Assembly: GCA_034336665.1 (NCBI GenBank)
Contig: JAPFBE010000003.1
Location: 64,399,352-64,463,351, forward strand
Direction: 5' to 3'
From: Luscinia megarhynchos
Taxonomy: Eukaryota > Chordata > Aves > Passeriformes > Turdidae
DNA: 64,000 nucleotides
Part shown: piece by piece, positions 25,560 through 36,240 of the stretch
How positions within the stretch are numbered: position 1 is the first letter of the stretch
How the letters are laid out: every line of letters begins with the position of its first letter
Notes under the pieces: generated by a model
Told to the model about the DNA's origin: nothing
The model's database searches: none
Seen by the model: the letters and a program-made list of their open reading frames with translations, nothing else
Program-made: the position numbers and the translations under genes

Positions 25560-26360
25560 TTCGTGAGAGCGGCAGTGTGTGCTTGAGCGTGTGTGTATCT
25601 GCATCTGTGTGGATGTGCGTGCATGTGAGCGGTGCAAGTGTGCGAGGGTGTGTGTGAGCCTGTGAGTGATGCTGTGTGTGTGTGAGAGCGATCCTTTGCG
25701 GGTGTGAGCGATGCTGCGTGTATGTGAGCGATTCTGTGTGTGTGAACGATGCTGTATGTGTGTCAGCGATTCTGTGTGTGTGAGCGATGCTGTGTGTATG
25801 TGAGCGATTCTGTGTGTGTGAACGATGCTGTATGTGTGAGCGATGCTGTGTGTGTGAGCGATGCTGTGTGTATGTGAGCGATTCTGTGTGTGTGAACGAT
25901 GCTGTGTGTGTGAGCGATGCTGTGTGTGTGAGCGATGCTGTGTGTGTGAGCGATGCTGTGTGTATGTGTGAGCGTGTGTGTGTGTGACCGTGTGTGAGCG
26001 ATGCTGTGTGTCTATGACCGCGTGTGTATGACAATGTATGAGCGATGCTGTGTGTGTGAGCGTGTGTGTATGACCATGTGTGAGAGATGCTGTGTGTGTA
26101 AGCGTGTGAGCGATGCTGTGTGTGTATGACCGTGTGTGAGCGATCCTGTGTGTGTATGACCATGTGTGAGCGATGCTATGTGTGTGAGCGATCCTGTGTG
26201 TGTATGACCATGTGTGAGCGATGCTGTGTGTGTGAGCGTGTGTGTATGACCATGTGCGAGCAATGCTGTGTGTGTGTGGCTGTGTGTGAGCGATCCTGTG
26301 TGTGTATGACCATGTGCGAGCGATGCTGTGTGCGAGCGATGCTGTGTGCGAGCGTGTGCG
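25560..26360. repeat. CpG-bearing TG-rich minisatellite (about 18-bp unit, with ~46-bp higher-order units)
   Basis: Tandem array built from variants of an 18-base unit, GCGATGCTGTGTGTGTGA. Around 25 GCGAT or ACGAT cores are visible. In the 3' half (about 26110-26345) the units alternate with TATGACCATGTG segments, giving a longer compound repeat. Nearly every unit keeps a CpG. On the minus strand the array reads as a meaningless His/Thr/Ser-rich repeat (SLTHTA). The units are near-identical, so recent amplification is likely and length variation between individuals is expected. Confidence 0.95.
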
Positions 26361-26363
26361 ATG

Positions 26364-26412
26364 GCGGGGGCGGGCGGCCGGGGGGGCCGGGGCGGGGGGC
26401 CGAGGGGCGGGC
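26364..26412 (+). promoter_or_regulatory. SMAD9: GC-box / G-quadruplex-prone core promoter of SMAD9
   Basis: Sp/KLF-type GC boxes lie at 26366-26374, 26389-26397 and 26404-26411 within a run of closely spaced G tracts. The block sits just upstream of the inferred first exon and has no TATA box. The dense G tracts on the + strand could fold into a G-quadruplex. The promoter role is inferred from position and composition. Confidence 0.55.
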
Positions 26413-26439
26413 CAGCGGCCGCGGCGCTGCTGGCCGCGG

Positions 26440-26612
26440 TCCAGCCCGGCGCACTAATACAGCCTGGCGGCTCCCGCCTGACTGACGCCGGCCGGGGCTG
26501 CTGCTGCCGCTGCCGCTGCCGCTGCCGCTGCCGCTGCGCCCTGGCCCCGCCGCCGCGCAGCTGCAGCCGCTCCCGCCCGGCGCGCCGAGACCCCGGCCCG
26601 CGCCCCTGGCAG
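26440..26612 (+). other. SMAD9: SMAD9 exon 1 (5' UTR, non-coding)
   Basis: A perfect donor CAG|GTAAGAG is at 26612/26613 at the 3' edge of GC-rich sequence downstream of GC boxes. SMAD9, like the related SMAD1 and SMAD5, has a non-coding first exon in a CpG island. The 5' end is approximate because the transcription start cannot be read from sequence. It contains a CTGCCG hexanucleotide repeat. Confidence 0.6.
26498..26537 (+). repeat. SMAD9: CTGCTG/CTGCCG repeat in SMAD9 5' UTR
   Basis: Two CTG triplets are followed by about six tandem CTGCCG hexamers within the inferred first exon. This is a potentially length-variable, GC-rich element in the transcript leader. Confidence 0.85.
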
Positions 26613-26892
26613 GTAAGAGCCGCGCTCCGGCCGCGTCCCGGGAAGGGCGGAGGGGGAAGCACGGGGACGGGCAGCAGTGCTGCCGCCGTGGCCCCGAACT
26701 TGGCGCCGGGGCTGTCCCGCATCCTCCCGAGCGGTGCGGGCGCGGGGCGGAGGCGAAGCCGCCGCATCCCCCCGCGCTGCCGGCGGGGCAGGAGCGGCGG
26801 CGCCCCGGGCCGCGCTCCCCGGCGGGCGGCCCCGGCCCCGCTGCGCTGGGGCGGTGTGCGGGCGGGGGCTGGGGCCGCGGAGCAGCGACATG

Positions 26893-26907
26893 AGACAGAC
26901 CGACGCC
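26893..26907 (-). promoter_or_regulatory. SMAD9: Consensus BMP-response element (SMAD1/5/8-SMAD4 site)
   Basis: On the minus strand this reads GGCGTC, five bases, GTCT. That fits the published BMP-responsive consensus GRCGNC-N5-GTCT, where the GC-rich half binds SMAD1/5/8 and GTCT binds SMAD4. It lies about 280 bp downstream of the exon 1 donor, inside the CpG island. Spacing and both half-sites are exact. A chance match in GC-rich DNA is possible. Confidence 0.45.
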
Positions 26908-27164
26908 AGGACGGCGAGCGAAAGGAGGAGCGCGGGGAAAAACATTTTTATGGATGGCTAAACGCTGACAAGTCTTCCCGCTGTCAGGGTTTCTTTCTTT
27001 CTTGTTTAAGTAGGAGAGAAAAAAAAAAGAAAAAGAAACAACGGAGCCCCACATGACACGTTTGGAAATACTTTTCCTTTCAGAGGTTATTTTCTGTTCA
27101 AGAAATCCCGCTCCTGGACGCGCTCCCGGGCACAACGGAGCAGAATTGCTGCGATTCGGGGTTT

Positions 27165-27330
27165 TTATTCCAGCTATGAACGGTGACTCTGATTGGCTTC
27201 TTGTCTTTTGGCTCCGAAGTTAGAACTTTACATGTTAGCAAGTAACCAACATTTCCAAAAACAATAGCCCTCGATATGGCAAATTATAAATCGCTGTAAT
27301 TTTATCTCCCTGCCCAGGCAGCTCTAAGTG
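27165..27330. promoter_or_regulatory. SMAD9: Candidate conserved element in SMAD9 intron 1 with CCAAT-type motif
   Basis: Non-repetitive sequence right after the CpG island, with GATTGG (inverted CCAAT) near 27190 and a ATAAATCGCTGTAATTTTA segment resembling a HOX/CDX site. No coding potential. This call rests on sequence texture only. Confidence 0.25.
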
Positions 27331-28129
27331 GGGGGAATTCGGAGTTGGGCTCATTGGTAACAATTCGGATATTGTTTGGTAACTTTGTGTTTTCCTACTT
27401 CGATTTTATGGGTAAATTTATTTGATGCTAGCCAGGTCTGCTTTAAAAAAAGCATTAGAGTGAATAAAAATAAATGACACACACACGGACACGTGCGCAC
27501 GCAGAGACACACAGGCTTGCTGTTAATTACTTGCATCTTATAAATTAGTGAAAGAAATATTTCAGCCCAGAATGGTCAACTATTTAGTGAAGGAGCTCTC
27601 CCTTGGCAGAAGTGGGAAACTGTGTGCACGGCTTGGGAATGTGTTCAAGTTTGCAGTGGTTTGGGAAGGACACTGCAGATAATGCAAGTTTCGGCACTCT
27701 TCAGCATCTCTGATGTGTAGAAATGTGCCTCTCTAAAAGTGCAAATATTTGTGCAGTAGGACTAATCTTCCCATCTTCAGGAGCATAAGATGAAGGAAGT
27801 GCTGCAAAATTATTCTCCTCAGCAATGGTAGGACAAATGTCATCACTCAAACAAACCTCATCGGTTTTAATCCGGCCAGACAACTCCCTTCTTTCAGATT
27901 TGATAAGTACCAGTGTCTGGCTGGTTCATCTTTGCTTCCTGTTAGATTTTAAAGCAGAGGCTGGGGATGTTTGTGGTTTGTTTTTTGGTTTTTTAAATAT
28001 TGAGTTAATTTGACTTAGTAGCTAAAATAAACATGCCCAAAAATACATTTCAAGTCAGTTGTATCAAGAAGGATATGTTGTATTTACTGGGTTTGGCAGT
28101 AGTTCCCATTCCCGTCTGGCCTTTGTGGT

Positions 28130-28930
28130 GGAATTAGAAACATTTTCTTCTTCACTTTGTTAACTTGCACGTAAGCTGATAAACAGTAATTCTGCAAAAA
28201 TGCCTGGAATAAGGGTCAAGTGTATTTTATCACAAATCCTTATCGTATCCCTATGATATATGGAAACCGGGAGATTTCCCGATGGATGCATCGAATCTGT
28301 GTCAGTATTTGTAAACTGATACAAGGTGGAGATAGCTTTTATTTACCTGCAGCAACTGAAACAAATATGCACAAAGCTGTCAACTGCACCGCTTTGTGAA
28401 GAAGTTGAGAATTAGTATTTCACTAAGAGTCATGCACACATATGCCAAGAATCTGCAGAAGGTGGGGATGTGGTGTAGAGGAACTCAGTAGCACTTCAGG
28501 TTTGAAAGCTGCTCTCACAGAAACTGGCAGTGCCCCATCTTCTCTTCAGTGCGTACAAGATGAGGCCCAGCTCGCTAAAAGAGGAGTGTAGAAGTGTCAA
28601 TATAATGTATCACATAACCTCTGGGCAGTTAATCCTCCTTTCTCTCCTTTTATTCTTTTAGAGGCTTTCTGCATCTCGCATTTGAATTCTTAGCTATCTG
28701 CTGTTATCAGACAGGGAGATAGTGTGTCATGCAATCCTCTCTCCTGAGTGCTAAAGTGCTGTAATTTTGATGGCCAGGCTAATCTGTCGCTATAAAGTTT
28801 TATTTTTCCATTGTTAAATTCAAAGGACAATGACTACTAATTACAAGTGACCTCTAACCAAAACACTAGCACACTAGCTAGAGTTTATCACCAGTGCTGA
28901 TACTGACTAACAGTAATTCCAGCATCAACA
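28130..28930. promoter_or_regulatory. SMAD9: Candidate conserved non-coding block in SMAD9 intron 1
   Basis: Long non-repetitive stretch rich in TAAT cores, GATAA/TTATC pairs (for example near 28190-28250 and 28705) and ACAAT/ATTGT Sox-like motifs (near 28810-28840). No frame is coding. A tissue enhancer is possible, but conservation is untested. Confidence 0.25.
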
Positions 28931-28995
28931 GTACTGGGTAGCCTGTTTCAAAGAAACTTAAAAGAATAAGGGGAGACAGAAATATATTTATATTT

Positions 28996-29017
28996 CACAC
29001 ACACACACATATATATG
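28996..29017. repeat. (CA)n(TA)n microsatellite
   Basis: Seven CA units pass directly into four AT-type units. Confidence 0.85.
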
Positions 29018-30714
29018 CTCTATAATTTGTCTGCTGCAAAAAATACAGTGATAGCATAGAGAGATTCAATTTTTTGTGTAATATATACATACACTTTACA
29101 AATAATAATTACATGGTTGGGAAGAAAAACACCCCAAACAACACATCATAAATCTTTTAACTGAAAACAACACAGCAAAAATATTCATAGTAAAGGTTGT
29201 TCTGCCTGATTTCCTGATATAGCAGGTATAAAGAATTATTAGTGTTGCTGTACGTGAACAGCAAGGGATAGTAATAACAACAATTTGACATAATCATTGC
29301 AGTCCTATTACTGTCTTGAGAACAGTTGTAGGGAAGCACTAGACTTTGAACACAGGGCAACAAAATTGATTTTTCAAAAATATCCCAGATTATTTCCCAT
29401 CTTATATTTTGTCTGCAATGTTTGAATGGTTAATACTGTGGGAATTTTGCAGGTGGAAAGGTGACTTAAAGAGACTTGGACCCCATGTATTTATTATAGC
29501 AGCTAAAAATCTGGCTGTGCTTTTGCAGATGAGTGGATTTAATAGATTGTAGGATCAGAGCTCAGCCAGAGATCCTGACTAATACATGTTTGCATTTTAA
29601 TTAATGCAGATGAAACATCAGGCAGATTGTTCTACAGGACTGTTTGCAGGTTTCTGCACCTTAGACAACTGCAAGGTTGAGCAGTTCTCTTTGAGATCCA
29701 TTTCATCTGGACAAGAGCACAGCAAGGATATGGTGGAGGTGGACATGGAGTGAAGGAGACTTCCCAATTTATGCAGCCACCCCTACTTAAAAATACAGAA
29801 GAAAAAACAGAAGAAGAAAATCTGATAATTGATCTCTGTTTTTCTGAGACAACATTAAGATCAAGTTGTGTTTCTGATTGGGACAAGCAAAGCTTTATCT
29901 TTCCCACATCTTTCTATCCAGAACTTGTTTCCTTCCCACTCTTTTTGCCTTGTCAGAAGCATCACCATTCTCCCTCTGCCAAACATAGCATCATCTTTGC
30001 CTCTTCTGTTTCCTCACAGGTCATGATACTTCCAGATATCTCTTGACAGTTTTTCTTCGTGTTACTTCTTACATTTCTCCTTCTTTTGTTTGCAGATGCC
30101 AAAGCATTAGTCCACACTGTGGCAACCTTCCAGCTTGATACTGCAACCTCCCATTTCCCAACAAGCTCTCTTCTCCCACCTACATTCTGCTCCCAGCCAC
30201 CATGACCCCTGCCAAAATCCTGCATCTTTTGCTTTTCTTTCTGAAACATCTCCCATTCTGGAGTCTCTCTATATGCCTGGCCTTTGTATAAGTTTTGAAA
30301 ATATTCCCCACATCCTGAGTTCCCCACAGCTATTGGCCTCAAACTCATTGTCCGTTAAAAGAGAGAAATGAGGAGGAAAGAAAATTAACAGACCCGTGGG
30401 TCATTAGAGTTTGTTCTGCTTCAGGCTTCCTTTCACCCTCATTACCTGGCTACAATGGGACCAGATTGGCCACTTCTTGATGGCAGTGGCTGTGTGTTTG
30501 CTCGGGCTGGTGGTGTGCTGGGTCACTCACTCTGCTGTGCAGAACAGCAGCAGGAGCTGGCCATGGAGGTGCCCTGTGCAAAGCAGCAAAGCTCCACCTA
30601 ATGAAGAATCCTTCATAATGTGAATAACCCTGCAGCTGAGGTCAATACATTTCAACAATACTTAATCTTTTTTTAACGTGTGTTTTCTTGCTGTGCCTTC
30701 ACTTAACAAAAAGC

Positions 30715-30800
30715 ACCCCAAAAAACTCAAAACCAAACCAAACAAAAAACAACTAAAATAACAAACAAAACCCCCCAAAATAAAAAAACCCAACCTTTTT
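30715..30800. repeat. A/C-rich low-complexity tract
   Basis: Composed of AAAC, CAAAC and CCCCAAAA variants with almost no G on the + strand. There is no coding or structural signal. Confidence 0.8.
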
Positions 30801-33800
30801 ATTTTTTCTTTTAAGCATTCTTTTGCAACATTCCTCATCAGAAGAGTTGATGATGCTTTGCAAAGCCATCCCTGTCAGGTACCCACCTGTGGCACAGATG
30901 CAGAAATTGAGGCTCCTGAGGGAAAGCTGTTTACCCTGGGCTTGTGGCAGGAAGCAATCCCACACACTGCCCAGCAGGCACTAAACTGACCCGAGGCACA
31001 AGCAGTTCATGTGGCTTTTCAAAACTCTCTTATGGTTACTTGCTGGTCTTGCCTGTCCAAACCTACTTGTCTCTGTGAAATTGCTCTGGCCCAGCTGCCA
31101 ACGTGCAGTTTCTCACCCTGCAGCACATATGAGGTAGCTGATTATCTCTCTCTCATCAACAGGTCTTGAATTACTTCACACAGAGGCCTTCACAGAGACA
31201 TCTAGAGTAGAGAAACCAAAATCCATTCCCATGGGAGACAGCAGCTGTGGCTCCCATGCCTGTCCTGCTGCATGGTCCTACAGGACCACCTCAAGTTCCT
31301 TGGGAGCCTTGCAGGGGCTGCAGGGGCTGCATGGGCCAGTGGTGAAGAGGAGAGGAAGGGGAGTAGTTAGTAGGGGGAGGAAGGGCAGAAACAGCCATGA
31401 AGAAATGGGGTATTCCTTGGAATACTGAGATGGATTTGAAGAAGAGTGAAATATTTCTTTTAAAGACTCAGGGTCTGTTCTGTGCCTTCAGCTCCATGTT
31501 TTCCAAAGCTGGTAGTTATCATGACGTGTCATCTTACATGCTAAAGAGAACCCAGCCTTTGTTTTTTACTCCCAGGCTCAAATGTAGGCATATGAAGCCT
31601 GTTTAATCTCATAAGCAGGTCTTCTGGTTTACAGAGAATATGAGCACCCACATCTTCAGCTGAAGTCACTGGGAATGGCCAGCTATCTCCTACTTTCCCC
31701 CACAGGAGGGAACTAGATAGGCAAGTTCTTGCTCCTTTTGTTCTTAGCCCTGTTGCTGGGAAATAGCTTCCACAGACACTCCAAGCATATCCGAAAATAT
31801 CCTGGTGCCCTGAGCAAGGCAGTCCCTGCCACTGAATCAGATCTTTACATGGATAAAGCACACTGATACTAGTGCTTGCCTCTTCTCCACACATTTATTT
31901 GCTGCAGTTCTCCAAGATGTAGGCCCTGTGGATGCTCCACCCTTCCTCCCCCCTGCAGGGTTTCACAAGCCACTGAGGGCTCAATTAGCACAGATTACTG
32001 CGGATGTTCATGCAGGAGAACCTATATGTCAATCTTATTGCATTAGCAATTTCCCACAGTGATGCACAGTGGAAGCCTTTTAGGAAAAACAGATTTGAAT
32101 GTGATATGGTTTGAACACAATGAAATGCTGATGTGATTCCATGGACAGCTGCTAGTGTGATGCATACAGAAGGTGTTTTGTGTGTGAAATCTGTCCCCCC
32201 TATGCAGCTGGCCAGGCTGTCTCACCTGGAGAGGAGAGGTGGCCAGCAGCACTGTTGATTCCTCCCCAGGTCTGCTGCCAGAGGGGAAGCACTTCTGGAA
32301 GTTCTTCCTTTTGAGTATTTTATCCATGATCCATGTGATTGATTTATCTTTATTTCACTTTCCAAGCTATGAGATGCTAAATCATCTGCAAAAGATGTCT
32401 GTTGTGCTAACACTAGAACTGAGTACTGCTTCAGACAGACCTCTCTGAGGTGGGATGGGCTACCATGCAATATGAGGAGAATATTTGCTTTATCCTTTTT
32501 CCACATGTGCTCTGTAAAGGCACAACCAGGTCTCCAAAAGTGTATTCTCTTCTAACAACTCAAGACATGAAACTTCCAGAATAGGTTTTCCATCAGACTA
32601 GAGTGCCACATCCCTGGTGAAGTAATTGTTCTTTATATATATCCTTATTCACAACATTCTTAACATCTAAATCTGAGCAAATCCTAAAATGAGTATTTGG
32701 GAATGACTCCAAGAATGCCAGTGATTGATAACAAGAATTACAGGATCTGATTAGTGTGACTATAAACTTTAGACTAGCATTGAAGTTGAAATTCTTTTCA
32801 AGTCCCCTTCTTCCTTTGTGAAGTGTTTGTTCTGGAGGCACTTGGCTGCATGCTTTGTATTAGAGACAAATCAGCTTTTATTTTAAAAGCAGGAATTCTA
32901 TTTTTTGTGTATTTCTAACAGTTCCATTTTTAGAAACACCAGTGGGCTTCTCTACAGTTTCTGGGAACGGTGGGCATGTGGAGAATGCAGGACCGACTGG
33001 CTATGAAATGGGGATAGCCAGAGCCATTGAGAAGACATTTTGACAAGACTTTGGGCAGGTTGATGGACCTCCTCATCACCCCAATGCCTCCTGCCTTCTC
33101 CCACAGATATATCCCCAGAGCTCCTCCACGGTGTGAGTGCTCCTCAGCCTTCATCTCTGCTGGAGGAAGGCAGCTGAGAGAGGAGCCCTTCCTCGGAGGT
33201 GACAGTCTGAGTCTGAGCAAGGCAGCCTCAGGAAGGGGTAAGGCAGGGACTGGCTGGATGGGTCTTTTTCCTGCCTGCAGGGAGCAGGGTGTGAGGCAGA
33301 GAAGAGGATGTGTCCCTGTGGGATTGCATCTTAGAAACCTCAGTGTGGCCCAGACAGGGAGCACTGTGCGCTTCGCTCCTTATAAACACCACAGTCACTG
33401 GTTTCCTTTAAAACTTAATACCAAGGAAGGAAGTGCAGCTGGAGAGAGATCATAGTGATAAATTGGCCCAGTTTAATATTTTTACATAAACTTTGGTTGT
33501 GGTAATTTTGTGGGAGTGCCTTCAGATATTGTGGGGGATTTTCAAAGGTTGGTGGGAAAGTCCAGTGCTCTGGTTTGGGTTGCCATCCCCAGCAGCTGGA
33601 TGCAAGTAGCCCAGGGGTCAGAGCCAATGCAGCCATGCTAGCCCAGTGCTGCCCCTGAAGAGGAGCCCTTTTGCTTGGTTGTAGTAGGGGAGGTAAGGAC
33701 ATAAGGGCTCATCTCAAGGGGTTTTCCAGTCCCTTCTTCCTCCCACGAGGCCAGCACAGTTATTCTTGAAGCAAGCTGTGTAAAATGCACTCACAGACTT

Positions 33801-35966
33801 CCAACAGCAACTATCCCAACACATATCCATCCTACTCATATGCTCCTCCTGATTTTTCAAGTGGACATGAAAGACAGATTGCCCCTACCCTGTCTGCAAC
33901 AGCCTTGGCACATGGGGCACTGTTGCCATGCCATGCACCCCTCTTCTCCCCATCTTATGTCACACTAACAAAGCTTTGTAGAGGCATCTGCCAATGTGCT
34001 CATCCAGAGCAGTCCCATAGCAGGAATTGGTACACCTCCCTAATCAGCATCATGGGCATACCAAACATGATCTGGGTACTTAATTTTCTTTTGCTACAGA
34101 ATTTATGCTTTGAAACACTTGTGCAAATGTTTGGCCTGTGGCAGTGCATGTAGCTGTGTTAAGGTTTGCAGCTTATATACTTGAATCTTTCCTTCTTTAT
34201 ATCAAGTAACAGTGTGTTATTCCTGTCAAGAGAAGCTAAAAGATGCTGAGTGGATGAGGTAATACTTGAGTGGCTACAGGAGCTCAGAAAAATTATGTGG
34301 TCACAAATTTTTAGTCACTAGAATCAGATTTTGATTCTTCTTTATTTGGGAGGTGAATTCAGGTGGAGGCTCTGCAGGGTAAACAAGTGACTGGAGAAGC
34401 ATGAGGTGCTGTGAGATTTGCTTTGTGATATTGATGCATGCCCATAAAGTTCACTGTAGAAGGGTTTTCTGAACAAACTTGAAAAAGAGTCAAGAAAATG
34501 AGTTTCAGAAGCTTGCATTGTTCATTTAAGCTTATACAAATAAACAAGGTGTTGCCAGGGATGTGTGGAACACGGATAAATTTGAGCCTCAAACACACTA
34601 CCTCCTATCGTTGTATTTTTAGTTGGAGCAGTCCAGGGTCAAACTGGGAAGAAATTTAATTTCTTAAGTAAAAAAACCCCAATAAAACCCACTAAAATAG
34701 CCTTTTTACATCCTATTAAATTGAAACCCTAGGTGTTAGGTTCTGTGGTTGTGGAAGAAGTTGGTAACATTGTAATGAATAATTCATTCACTGTATTTTC
34801 TTGTGTGTGAAAGACAGTGGTTTCAGACAGGTTCATAACAGCACTCTTGTCCGGTGGGTCCCAAGGACAGCAAGAAGCCTTGGGGGATCCCTGTTGATTT
34901 TGAGGGTGTCATGAGTGGAACAAGTGATTTACATGCTACAAAAATAGCATGTGGCCACTGATGCTGAGCCATGAGCTGATTACTGGACTGTGCTGCTCAG
35001 GCATCTGCTTTCACACTGCTCTGCTGGAATGAGAGTGCATGTGAAACCTCTGCTGCCCAGCTCCACGTTGCTCTGCAGGCACCAAAACCCAAAAGGGCTG
35101 GTGCATGAGGCTCAAGGCTAGGTTAGTGAGGTTCATCACTCATTTGAGACCCACATATTTGTACCCACTGTTGTTTGTTTGTTTTTTGTTTGTTTTAAGC
35201 CCCTTTTCCCTGCTGATGTTTAGAGATCCCCACAGCGAGTGGCAGTGATGATTTGACTCGGGAGGTTCTTTGCCAGCCCTGGGTGTGTGTGGGCTGCTAC
35301 CAGCTGGGCACATTTGAAAACACACCAAGAATCAGATAATTTAAGAAAACTCACATGCTTCTCTCTTTCATAGTAGGTAGAAGTAACTAAATCAGTGCTA
35401 GGTAAAAATAACTAACCAAGAGCATGTTCACTGCATTCCTCTTCACACTGATTGACTGAAACAATTTCCTCCCTTCCAGTTCTGTTGTGATTTAGTCACT
35501 GAGTGTCAGACTTCCAGCTATAATTGTCTCACTGCTCTGTTTTCCAGCCACATGCATCTCCAAGAACTGCACAGCTTATGTCTAGACACCCCTCTGAGAA
35601 ATCTCCCTCTGTGGCCTTACTTAGCTGTTGCAGTGACACTGAGACTGATGATGTCAGGCATTCTCGAGACAGATAGCCATGCCTCTCACCATGCAGTTTG
35701 CCCAGACAAGTGCTGGAGAGGAGGCAGCACCTTGAAGCTTCATGCTGAGACCAGAAGCACGTACATATCTGCCCACACCTCTACTTACATACACAGATAT
35801 GCTTTTGAGGGAGGTTGGACACTTTGCTTTTACACAGTGGTGTCTTAAGTCTGTTTTGGTTAGCACCCATGAAAGTTCTCCTTTTTGACTTCTGTAGAAA
35901 GCTTACAGTGAAATTGCACCAGGACTGGTACAACTTTGCAGCTGTGCCTATAGGAGCGAAATTACC

Positions 35967-36240
35967 CCAGCCTGAGGAAATGGCCTGAAGCTTTGTCAAG
36001 GGAGGTTTAGGTTGGATACCAGGAAAGTGTTCTTCACCCAGAGGGTGATTGGGCACTGGAACAGCTCCCCAGGGAAGTAGTCACAGCACCAAGCCTGACA
36101 GAGCTCGAGAAGTGTTTGGACAACGCTCTGAGGCACATGGTGTGACCCTTGGGATGGCCTGTGCAGGGCCAGGAGTTGGCTTTGATGACCTTGTGGGTCC
36201 CTTCCAACTCAGGATATTCTGTGGTTCTATGATTCTGTGA
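35967..36240 (+). mobile_element. CR1 LINE 3' end, well preserved, forward orientation
   Basis: About 270 bp match the avian CR1 3' region in order: TTTAGGTTGGATACCAGGAA, TTCTTCACCCAGAGGGTG, GGGCACTGGAACAGCTCCCC, AAGCCTGACAGAGCTCGAGA and CCTTCCAACTCAGGATATTC. It ends in TTCTATGATTCTGTGA, the family's characteristic terminal octamer-type repeat. The copy is 5'-truncated, as is normal for CR1, carries no intact ORF, and is the least diverged element in the window. Confidence 0.95.

Larger units (their letters stand above)
24900..27130. promoter_or_regulatory. SMAD9: CpG island spanning the SMAD9 promoter, exon 1 and start of intron 1
   Basis: A sharp change from AT-rich flanks to GC-rich, CpG-dense sequence begins near 24940 and fades near 27130. 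It is split by the TG-rich minisatellite at 25560-26360. No TATA box is visible near exon 1, and GC boxes are present, as expected for a CpG-island promoter. Long ORFs on both strands here (up to 410 codons on the minus strand) come from GC-richness and the tandem repeat, not from genes. Confidence 0.85.

Noticed and set aside
24931..26163. 410-codon minus-strand ORF rich in His, Thr and Ser repeats
   Set aside because: It is the translation of the TG/CpG minisatellite plus GC-rich island sequence. Several other frames on both strands are open at the same place. There is no domain, splice structure or plausible start.
25560..26360. CRISPR-like regular repeats
   Set aside because: Units are contiguous and the intervening segments are themselves repeats, not unique spacers. 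The context is a vertebrate gene promoter, so this is a minisatellite.
26176..27135. 319-codon minus-strand and 242-codon plus-strand ORFs in the CpG island
   Set aside because: Stop codons are rare in very GC-rich DNA. The residues are Arg/Pro/Ala/Gly compositional noise, and the exon 1 donor and promoter elements fit SMAD9 better.
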